From contig JALRCL010000758.1 of the NCBI GenBank assembly GCA_023268575.1, forward strand, positions 1 to 11,288: a stretch of DNA of 11,288 bases, written 5' to 3'. This document shows, one piece after another, positions 5,990-11,288 of the stretch. How positions within the stretch are numbered: the first letter of the stretch is position 1; each line of letters opens with the position of its first letter. The position numbers and the translations under genes were made by a program. The DNA is from Patulibacter sp. Lineage in GTDB: Bacteria > Actinomycetota > Thermoleophilia > Solirubrobacterales > Solirubrobacteraceae. The notes under the pieces are model-generated. The model searched no databases. It was not told the DNA's origin and saw only the letters and a program-made list of their open reading frames with translations.

Positions 5990-7288
5990 TCAGCTGGCGG
6001 CGAGCGTCTGGAGCCGCTCGCAGGCGCGCGCGCAGTCCTCGAGGGTCGGGACGAGCGCCACGCGGACGTGCCCGCCGCCCGCCGGGCCGAAGAAGCCGCC
6101 GGGTGCGACGACGATCCCGTGCGCCAGCAGCGCGGCCGCGAACGTCGCGCTGCCGTCCTCGTCCGGCGCCCCGTCGGTGAGCGTCGCGGCGAGCTCCCGC
6201 ACCGCCGGGTCGCGCAGCGTCGCGACGGCCCAGCCCCGATCGCTCCATCCGTCGGGCAGCGCGAGCCAGCGGAAGAACGACGCCGGGCCGCCCGCGTCGC
6301 GCAGGCCCAGCGCGTCGAGGCCGGGCTGCAGCACCGCGAGCTTCGCGCGGTAGCGGTCGCGGACCTCCTCGACGTGGCGCTCGTCGCCCCAGGCGGCGAC
6401 GGCGGCCCGCTGGATCACCGCCTGCGGCGCGACGCCGACGCTCGGGCGGTAGCGCTTCAGGGCATCGACGAGCGTCGCGTCGCCCGCGACGAAGCCGGAG
6501 CGGTAGCCGGGCATCGACGAGCGCTTGGACAGCGTGTTGACGACGAGGACGCCGTCCAGGCCGTCGCCGTCCTCGGCGATCTGCAGGGCCGAGTCGGGCG
6601 CCGGGCCGGTGAACCACAGCTCGCTGTAGGCCTCGTCGCTGGCCAGCACGACGCCGTGGGCGCGGCAGCGTGCCGCGGCCTCCGCGTACCAGCCGCGGTC
6701 GGCCACGGCCGCCGTGGGGTTGTTCGGGTAGTTCACCCACAACAGGACCAGGCGCGACCACTGCTCGTCGGTGATCGCGTCGAGGTCGGGCAGGTAGCCG
6801 CGCTCGGCGCGCAGCGGCAGCTCCAGCACGTCGGCGCCGGCGAAGCGCGCGCCGCGCTCGTAGACCGGGTAGGCCGGCTGGGGGACCGCGACGAGGTCGC
6901 GTCCGCCGTCCCGGTCCACGAGGACCTGTGCGAGGCCGAAGACGAGCTCCTTGGAGCCGAGCGTCGGCAGCACGTGCCGGTCGGCGTCCAGCCGGGTGCC
7001 GAACCGCCGCCCGGCCCACTCGGCGATCGCGACCCGCAGCTCCGGCAGGCCGACGGCCAGCGGGTAGGTCGAGACCGCCTCGTCCTCGACCGCCTGGACG
7101 AGCGCGCGGCGGACGAGGTCCGGCGTGGGCTCGCGCGGCTCGCCGACCCCGAGGTCGATGAGCGCCGGCGTCGCGGCGCGACGTCCGGCCTGCGCTCGCG
7201 CGGTCGAGAGGCGCGCGAACGGGTACGTGCCCGACGCGGCGAGCAGGGGGTTGCGCGGCAGCGGCGGGACGGGCTCGACGGCGGTCAC
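5990..7288 (-). CDS. dapC: N-succinyldiaminopimelate aminotransferase DapC
   Basis: A 432-aa fold-type I PLP aminotransferase. It converts N-succinyl-2-amino-6-ketopimelate plus glutamate to N-succinyl-LL-DAP, the step after DapD. Seen motifs: the DLGVGEP N-terminal loop (45-51), NYPNNPT (186-192), DEAY (218-221), the PLP-binding lysine at 255 in TLSKRSSMPGYRSGF, and the carboxylate-binding Arg at 409 in HVRVAL. The protein is longer than usual for actinobacterial DapC (roughly 350-400 aa), with an acidic/Ala-rich insertion at about 346-382. General aminotransferases look similar, but the dapD and dapE neighbours argue strongly for DapC. The GTG start at 7288 follows TAGCGT by 10 nt and has no Shine-Dalgarno sequence. 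Confidence 0.92.
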   Translation of the reverse strand: MTAVEPVPPLPRNPLLAASGTYPFARLSTARAQAGRRAATPALIDLGVGEPREPTPDLVRRALVQAVEDEAVSTYPLAVGLPELRVAIAEWAGRRFGTRLDADRHVLPTLGSKELVFGLAQVLVDRDGGRDLVAVPQPAYPVYERGARFAGADVLELPLRAERGYLPDLDAITDEQWSRLVLLWVNYPNNPTAAVADRGWYAEAAARCRAHGVVLASDEAYSELWFTGPAPDSALQIAEDGDGLDGVLVVNTLSKRSSMPGYRSGFVAGDATLVDALKRYRPSVGVAPQAVIQRAAVAAWGDERHVEEVRDRYRAKLAVLQPGLDALGLRDAGGPASFFRWLALPDGWSDRGWAVATLRDPAVRELAATLTDGAPDEDGSATFAAALLAHGIVVAPGGFFGPAGGGHVRVALVPTLEDCARACERLQTLAAS

Positions 7289-7298
7289 GGTCGGCCCG

Positions 7299-7304
7299 AC
7301 GCTA
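7299..7304 (-). promoter_or_regulatory. Putative -10 element of dapC
   Basis: Minus-strand TAGCGT fits TANNNT and ends 10 nt before the GTG at 7288. The transcript would have a leader of only about 3 nt. The hexamer abuts the hairpin at 7304-7333, so dapC appears to be a separate unit from the upstream exported-protein pair. Confidence 0.45.
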
Positions 7305-7333
7305 CCGGCCGCCCTGCCGGGGCGGCGGCCGGT
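7304..7333 (-). terminator. Strong hairpin ending the phosphoesterase/secreted-protein unit
   Basis: Perfect 10-bp arms ACCGGCCGCC (7304-7313) and GGCGGCCGGT (7324-7333) are separated by 10 nt. The hairpin starts 9 nt after the stop codon of the upstream minus-strand gene and stops right at the dapC -10 hexamer. There is no U-tract, as is common in high-GC actinobacteria. Position and stem strength suit an intrinsic terminator. Confidence 0.55.
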
Positions 7334-7342
7334 CCGCCCTGC

Positions 7343-8020
7343 TCACCAGAGCACGCCACCGCAGCGCGCGCGTGCGGTGGTCGCCGACCGGCGGGCGCGC
7401 GCGGCGGCGCGCAGGGCGCTGCGCCGGGTGCGCTGCACGCGACGCAGCGTCGTGGCCGTGCGGTGGCGGCGTCGGGCCGTGCGCGCGGTGCGCAGGGCCT
7501 TCCGCGCGCGCTTGGCGGCCCGCTCGGCGCGCTCCACCCGCCGCGCCGCGGTCGTGCAGCGCGCCGAGACGTCGACCGTCGCGTCGACGTCGGTCGCGTA
7601 CTGGCGCTCGTCGTTCGCGCTCGCCACGAACGCACAGACGGACTGCACGCCCGCGCGGGCGGGCCGCGCGCGTCCCGTGGCGCTCGCGCGCAGCGCGGTC
7701 CCCGCCCGGGGCTGCGGCTCGAGCGGCTCGTCGAGCAGCGTCACCCCGTCGGTGCCCTCGAACGAGCCGCCGCAGACCGTGGCGAGCTTCATCCGCACGC
7801 GGACGGGCCCGTCCGTGCCGGTGAGGGCGTCCGGGTCCGCGGCGACGGTCGCGGTCACCGCCAGCGGACGGTCGCTGCGCGCGATCGCCGGCGCGTCGAC
7901 GGCGATCGCGACGGGATCGAACGCGTCGCCGAGCGCGGCCGGGGAGCCCAGGAGCAGCGGCAGGAGCGCGGCGCCGGCGACGATCGCCGCGCCGCGTCCG
8001 CGGCGGGTCGCGTCGCTCAC
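7343..8020 (-). CDS. Small secreted Cys-containing protein with Arg/Ala-rich helical tail
   Basis: A 225-aa exported protein that I do not recognise. Residues 1-31 look like a Sec signal peptide (basic TRRGRG, a hydrophobic core at 11-30, then a PAALGDA end). Residues 34-155 form a predicted beta-sandwich-like domain with cysteines at 83, 129 and 155; a fourth is at 220. Residues 156-218 are strongly Arg/Ala-rich, with heptad-like spacing that suggests a long basic helix or coiled coil. The GTG start overlaps the stop of the upstream phosphoesterase gene by 4 nt (GTGA at 8020-8017), so translation is probably coupled and the two proteins likely act together outside the cell. The tail could bind cell-wall polymers, nucleic acid or polyphosphate; this is inference. 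Confidence 0.75.
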   Translation of the reverse strand: MSDATRRGRGAAIVAGAALLPLLLGSPAALGDAFDPVAIAVDAPAIARSDRPLAVTATVAADPDALTGTDGPVRVRMKLATVCGGSFEGTDGVTLLDEPLEPQPRAGTALRASATGRARPARAGVQSVCAFVASANDERQYATDVDATVDVSARCTTAARRVERAERAAKRARKALRTARTARRRHRTATTLRRVQRTRRSALRAAARARRSATTARARCGGVLW

Positions 8021-9534
8021 GGCCGCAGCCCCATCCGCGACGGGTTGCGGAAGATCCGCCCCGGCGTCGCGGGTCGGTACCGGAAGCCGAGCCGGTCGAG
8101 GTACCCCGACGTGTAGAGCTCCGCGAGGTCGTGCGGCTTGGCGCGCTCCGGCGCCGGCTCCGCGGCGCCGTCCGCCGCTCGCGCGGCGGTGTCGCGATCG
8201 GCGGGCGCGGCCCGACGAGCGCCGATCGCGTCCCCCGCCATCACCCGTCGGGCCGACGGCAGCGCGGGGAGGTCGAGCCGGGGCTTCGAGGCGAAGTCGA
8301 ACGACAGGCCGATGTTGCGGGCGAAGCGGTCGCGCTTCGTCAGCGGCGCGAGGCCGAACCGGTAGCGGATGAGCTTCAGGATCGACTCGAAGCCGTAGAT
8401 CCCGTGGTCGACGTGGCGACGGCGGGCCCACGGCGACACCGCGACCGCCGGGATCCGGAAGCCCATCTGGCCGAAGTCCTGCGCGACGTCCCGGCTGGCT
8501 CGGTCGTCGGCCACCCGCGGCGGCCGGACGTGGTCGAAGAAGCCGCCCCACTCGTCGTAGACGACGAAGAGCGCGCCGCGCTTCCACTGCGGCGAGCTCA
8601 TGAACGCGTGGACGACGTCGGCCATGAACGCCTGGCCGACGCGCACGTCGCCGTGAGGGTGCTCGTCGCCCGAGGTGCCCTGCTCCTCGCCGTTGAAGGC
8701 CGGGTCGACGAACGACACGCGCGGCAGCGTCCCGCTGCGGCACCGCTCGTAGTACTCGGCCATCGGGCCGGATCGCGCGAGGCCCGGCACGCCCCAGAGC
8801 GCCGAGACCGGGATGTCGCTGAAGAAGTAGCGGCTGCTGATGCCCTTCGCCTGCAGCGCCGCGAAGATCGTCGAGTCGGGCAGACCGAGCGGCGCCGCCT
8901 GCTCGAGGAACGGGAACGCGTTGCTCTTGCGCCCGTAGGACTGCGCGGCGTGCATGAAGTACCGGTTCGGGTACGTCGAGGCGAGCAGCGAGCAGAAGAA
9001 GCGGTCGTAGGCGGTGAACGCCTCCGCCGCGTGCGGGATGAACGGCAGGTCCGGCTTCTCGTAGTAGCCGATCGAGAACGTGTCGCTGTCGGCCTGCAGG
9101 AACCCGTCGTTGCGCCCGCCGTCGAGCTGGACGCGCCCGCCGTCCCACGAGTGGTCCGGGTCGAGGTACCGGAGCCCCTGGAAGTCGGGGGCCAGGCGGT
9201 GCGTCTCGTGGGTGCGGCCCTGCTTGTCGCGGAACGTCAGGCCGGCCTGGCGCCCGTCCGCCCCGGGCAACCAGCCGAGGTAGTGGTCGAACGACCGGTT
9301 CTCCATCATCAGCACGACGAACGTGTCGATCGGGAGGTTGCGCGACGACGGCAGGGGCTGGGTCGTCCTCCGGGTCGCCTCGGCCATGACGACGTCGGGG
9401 GCGAGCGTCAGCCCGAGTCCCGCGAGGCCGGCCACCGTCGCCGTGCGCTCCAGGAACTCCCGACGCGAGTGGTACGCGTCGTGGTGCTCGGCCTCGAGCC
9501 GCTCGGCCTCGTCGGGATCGTGCACGTCGGGCAT
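8017..9534 (-). CDS. Tat-exported phosphoesterase (phospholipase C / AcpA family)
   Basis: A 505-aa enzyme of the phosphoesterase family that includes bacterial phospholipase C and acid phosphatase AcpA. A twin-arginine signal is clear: SRREFLER at 23-30, then a hydrophobic stretch (32-45). Catalytic blocks: MMENRSFDHYLG (76-87), ASTYPNRYFMH (185-195) with Thr187 at the usual nucleophile position, DEHPHGD (290-296), and YDEWGGFFDHVRPP (326-339). The C-terminal domains of classical haemolytic PLCs are absent. An Ala/Asp/Arg-rich segment (about 436-465) and a short tail close the protein. The substrate (phospholipid, teichoic-acid-like polymer or phosphomonoester) cannot be told from sequence. 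The ATG at 9534 is preferred over 9564 because GACGAT ends 7 nt upstream and the twin-arginine spacing is sensible. The downstream gene overlaps by 4 nt. Confidence 0.9.
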   Translation of the reverse strand: MPDVHDPDEAERLEAEHHDAYHSRREFLERTATVAGLAGLGLTLAPDVVMAEATRRTTQPLPSSRNLPIDTFVVLMMENRSFDHYLGWLPGADGRQAGLTFRDKQGRTHETHRLAPDFQGLRYLDPDHSWDGGRVQLDGGRNDGFLQADSDTFSIGYYEKPDLPFIPHAAEAFTAYDRFFCSLLASTYPNRYFMHAAQSYGRKSNAFPFLEQAAPLGLPDSTIFAALQAKGISSRYFFSDIPVSALWGVPGLARSGPMAEYYERCRSGTLPRVSFVDPAFNGEEQGTSGDEHPHGDVRVGQAFMADVVHAFMSSPQWKRGALFVVYDEWGGFFDHVRPPRVADDRASRDVAQDFGQMGFRIPAVAVSPWARRRHVDHGIYGFESILKLIRYRFGLAPLTKRDRFARNIGLSFDFASKPRLDLPALPSARRVMAGDAIGARRAAPADRDTAARAADGAAEPAPERAKPHDLAELYTSGYLDRLGFRYRPATPGRIFRNPSRMGLRP

Positions 9535-9541
9535 CGGGCTG

Positions 9542-9547
9542 ATCGTC
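9542..9547 (-). promoter_or_regulatory. Possible -10 element of the phosphoesterase gene
   Basis: Minus-strand GACGAT keeps the A and final T of the -10 consensus and ends 7 nt before the ATG at 9534, the same spacing as in the neighbouring genes. It is a weak match. A GAGGGGG run about 12 nt before the ATG offers an alternative, leadered reading. Confidence 0.35.
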
Positions 9548-9557
9548 CCCCTCGGTG

Positions 9558-9575
9558 GGTCCACCGGCGTGGACC
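9558..9575. promoter_or_regulatory. Operator-like palindrome upstream of the phosphoesterase gene
   Basis: GGTCCAC (9558-9564) and GTGGACC (9569-9575) are perfect 7-bp arms around CGGC. The 18-bp site lies 24-41 nt before the start codon and would cover the spacer and -35 region of the proposed promoter. That is a classic place for a repressor to act. The regulator is not in the window. Confidence 0.45.
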
Positions 9576-9634
9576 GGTCGTGACCGGGACGATCTCCCAG
9601 ACGCAGGCGCGTCGCAAGGCCGCGGACGCGCCAG

Positions 9635-9650
9635 GTTGCACGACTGCAAC
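9635..9650. promoter_or_regulatory. TTGCA-N4-TGCAA dyad between dapE and the phosphoesterase gene
   Basis: GTTGCA (9635-9640) and TGCAAC (9645-9650) are perfect arms around CGAC. The site is about 100 nt before the phosphoesterase start and 43 nt after the dapE stop. It is relatively AT-rich for this region. It could be a regulator binding site, or a weak terminator for dapE; the lack of a U-tract favours the former. Confidence 0.4.
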
Positions 9651-9692
9651 GTCAGCGCCGCCGGGGCTCCCGCCCTCGAGGACGGCCGCGGG

Positions 9693-10775
9693 TCAGGCGC
9701 CGGTCCGCACGAGCGCCGCCAGCGTCTCGTAGCTCTCGACGAGCGCGTCGATCCGGACGAGCTCGTCGCGCTTGTGCGCGAAGGCCGGGTCGCCGGGCCC
9801 GTAGTTCAGCGCCGGGACCCCGGCGAGGGCGAGCTCCGCGACCGGCGTCCAGGCCTGCTTCGGGGTGACCTCGCGCCCGGTGCGGGCGATCAGCGCGCGC
9901 GCCAGCGGCTCGTCGACGTGGACGGTGCCGGACGGCGCGTTGCCGATGATCCGCAGGCTGCTGCCGGGGACGTCGCACCAGGCGCGCAGCCGCGCCTCGG
10001 CGTCAGCGGGCGCGACGCCCGGCGGGTACCGGTAGTTCACGTGGGCGTGGGCCTCGTCCGGGACGACGTTGTCCGCCACGCCGCCCTGCAGGCGCGTGAC
10101 CCCGACGCACTCCGCGTACTCCAGGCCCGAGAACTCATGTCGGACGATCGGGACCTCGGCCAGCCGGGCGATCGCGGCGGCCGCCTTGTGCAGCGCGTTG
10201 TCGCCGAGCCACGGCCGGGCGCTGTGCGCCGCGACGCCGTGGAACGTCCAGGTGGCGTTGAGGTTGCCCAGGCAGCCGCCCTGCACGCCGCCGGCGGTCG
10301 GCTCCATCACGACCGCCAGATCGGCCTCGCGCAGGCCCGGCTCGCGCTCCAGCAGCGGCGTCAGGGCGGTGTCGACGAACGGCAGCTCCTCGCGCCCGAA
10401 CAGCACGACCCCGACGTCGCAGGCGCGCCCCTGCTCGGCGTGCAGCCCGTCGCGCAGGAGCTCGAGCATCACCGCGCACGCGCCCTTCATGTCGGTGGCG
10501 CCGAGCCCGTGGACCGCGCCGTCGGCGATCCGGCCCGGTCGGTTGCCCTGGACGGGCACCGTGTCGAGGTGCCCGGCGAGGAGGACGAGCGGCCGCTCCC
10601 CGCGGGTCCACGTGCCGGCGAGCAGGCAGGTGTCGCCGGCGTCGCGGACCGGGACCCCGGCGTCGCGCAGGCGCGCTGCTGCGAGGTCGATCGCCGGCTG
10701 CTCGGCCCGTGACTCCGACGCGACGTCGACGAGCTGGAGGGTCGCGGCGGCGAGGCGGTCGGCGAGCGTCGTCAC
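9693..10775 (-). CDS. dapE: Succinyl-diaminopimelate desuccinylase DapE
   Basis: A 360-aa M20-family di-zinc hydrolase. It splits N-succinyl-LL-DAP into LL-DAP and succinate, supplying the DapF substrate. Metal and catalytic residues are visible: His69 and Asp71 in GHLDTVP, bridging Asp95 in GATDMKG, catalytic Glu129 and ligand Glu130 in FGREE, Glu158 in VMEPT, and His334 in FAHKRDE. The dimerisation-domain histidine (His184 in AAHSARPW) and the GVADNVVPDEA segment (232-242) are typical. The C-terminal pattern AWTPVAE...NYGPGDPAFAHKRDE matches the actinobacterial DapE subfamily. The GTG at 10775 is chosen because TAGGCT ends 7 nt upstream; the reading frame extends to 10856 but has no family similarity there. 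It is divergent from hflX, with 112 bp between. Confidence 0.95.
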   Translation of the reverse strand: MTTLADRLAAATLQLVDVASESRAEQPAIDLAAARLRDAGVPVRDAGDTCLLAGTWTRGERPLVLLAGHLDTVPVQGNRPGRIADGAVHGLGATDMKGACAVMLELLRDGLHAEQGRACDVGVVLFGREELPFVDTALTPLLEREPGLREADLAVVMEPTAGGVQGGCLGNLNATWTFHGVAAHSARPWLGDNALHKAAAAIARLAEVPIVRHEFSGLEYAECVGVTRLQGGVADNVVPDEAHAHVNYRYPPGVAPADAEARLRAWCDVPGSSLRIIGNAPSGTVHVDEPLARALIARTGREVTPKQAWTPVAELALAGVPALNYGPGDPAFAHKRDELVRIDALVESYETLAALVRTGA

Positions 10776-10782
10776 CCCGCCG

Positions 10783-10788
10783 AGCCTA
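10783..10788 (-). promoter_or_regulatory. Putative -10 element of dapE (leaderless)
   Basis: Minus-strand TAGGCT fits TANNNT and ends exactly 7 nt before the GTG at 10775. No Shine-Dalgarno sequence is present. This decides the start codon. Confidence 0.6.
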
Positions 10789-10874
10789 CGCGTCGCGACC
10801 CGGGAGCGCCCACGCGGACGGGCTCGAACCGGGGCCGGCGCGCGGACGTCCCGCACGCCACCGACCGGGCGTGC

Positions 10875-10880
10875 GACACT
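10875..10880 (+). promoter_or_regulatory. Putative extended -10 element of hflX (leaderless)
   Basis: GACACT ends exactly 7 nt before the GTG at 10888 and is preceded by TGC, giving a TGN extended -10 that may compensate for the poor first base. No Shine-Dalgarno sequence is present. Confidence 0.5.
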
Positions 10881-10887
10881 GGTCCCA

Positions 10888-11288
10888 GTGACGAAGCGGC
10901 AGCGCGGCAGCCAGCGATCGACCCATCCCCACGACCTCGACGAACAGCGGGCGGCGGCCGATCAGCGCGCGCTGATGGTGGGGGTGCTCGAGCACGGCGA
11001 CGACCTCGGCGAGCTGCGGGAGCTCCTGCGCACGGCGGAGGTCGAGGTGGTCGGGCAGCTCGTGCAGCACCGCGACGAGCCGCACCCCAACACGTACCTC
11101 GGCGAGGGCAAGCTCGACGAGCTCAAGGAGCTCGCCCACGAGCTCGACGCGACGCTCGTGGTCACCGACGACGAGCTCTCGCCGCGTCAGGAGCGCAACC
11201 TCGAGGGCCGGCTCGGGATTCCGGTGCTCGATCGCACGGCGCTCATCCTCGACATCTTCGCCACGCACGTCCACAGCGCCGAGGGCAA
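10888..11288 (+). CDS. hflX: HflX GTPase, N-terminal part (cut by window end)
   Basis: The first 133 codons of a ribosome-associated GTPase that in other bacteria splits stalled or stress-inactivated ribosomes. The visible part is the HflX-specific N-terminal domain: a short charged leader (1-23), LMVGVLEHG (29-37), LRELLRTAEVEVVGQLVQHRD (about 42-62), then TYLGEGKLDELKEL (67-80), DDELSPRQERNLEGRLG (95-111), and DRTALILDIFATHVHSAEG (115-133). The last stretch is the family hallmark preceding the linker. The G domain lies beyond the window. The GTG start follows a -10 hexamer by 7 nt. In Mycobacterium, hflX directly follows dapF; here about 7.5 kb separates them. Confidence 0.93.
   Translation, partial: MTKRQRGSQRSTHPHDLDEQRAAADQRALMVGVLEHGDDLGELRELLRTAEVEVVGQLVQHRDEPHPNTYLGEGKLDELKELAHELDATLVVTDDELSPRQERNLEGRLGIPVLDRTALILDIFATHVHSAEG

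Noticed and set aside
9535..9564. Phosphoesterase start at ATG 9564
   Set aside because: It would add ten residues running into the operator-like palindrome. The ATG at 9534 keeps the promoter spacing seen in neighbouring genes. It is not excluded outright.
7343..9649. Minus-strand 768-aa frame containing the small secreted protein
   Set aside because: The upstream part overlaps the phosphoesterase in another frame. The real start is the GTG at 8020, overlapping the phosphoesterase stop and followed by a signal peptide.
10776..10856. N-terminal extension of dapE to 10856
   Set aside because: The extra 27 residues are Arg-rich intergenic translation, and the -10 hexamer lies inside them.
1..11288. 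tRNA or rRNA genes, CRISPR arrays, insertion sequences, prophage or defence genes, lysine riboswitch
   Set aside because: I saw no tRNA-like cloverleaf, regularly spaced repeats with unique spacers, transposase or integrase motifs, or riboswitch-like leader. The dap genes appear leaderless, which leaves no room for a riboswitch.

Overview
The window is a very GC-rich chromosomal segment that reads as a Gram-positive actinobacterium. The dapD, dapC and dapE products are of the actinobacterial type, GTG starts are common, all nine complete genes stop with TGA, and most genes appear to be transcribed as leaderless mRNAs. A deep-branching lineage such as Thermoleophilia/Solirubrobacterales is my best guess. 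It is an inference from the gene types and the Arg/Ala-rich secreted proteins, not something proven here.

Layout, left to right. Positions 1-193 hold no gene, only short GC-rich repeats. Next comes a minus-strand FIST-domain sensor gene (194-1354), divergent from miaA (1377-2300), with only 22 bp between the two start codons. miaA is followed by dapF (2444-3331) and a secreted protein with a Thr/Pro-rich linker (3475-4713). dapD (4939-5952) converges on dapC (5990-7288, minus). Further along the minus strand are a two-gene unit, consisting of a Tat-exported phospholipase C/acid-phosphatase-family enzyme (8017-9534) and a small secreted partner (7343-8020), and then dapE (9693-10775). hflX (10888 onward, plus) is cut by the window edge.

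Functionally, dapD, dapC, dapE and dapF together cover the whole succinylase branch of meso-diaminopimelate/lysine synthesis, from tetrahydrodipicolinate to meso-DAP. The outer miaA-dapF...hflX order is the arrangement known from other actinobacteria (adjacent in Mycobacterium). Here about 7.5 kb carrying the other dap genes and three exported proteins lies between dapF and hflX.

Two observations stand out. First, DapF has serine at both positions where the family carries its two catalytic cysteines (residues 73 and 223), although the surrounding motifs are intact. Second, seven of the ten genes have an ANNNT-type -10 hexamer ending exactly 7 nt before the start codon (four are full TANNNT), and an eighth has one at 10 nt. 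This implies systematic leaderless transcription. At the FIST/miaA boundary the two divergent -10 elements overlap within 8 bp.
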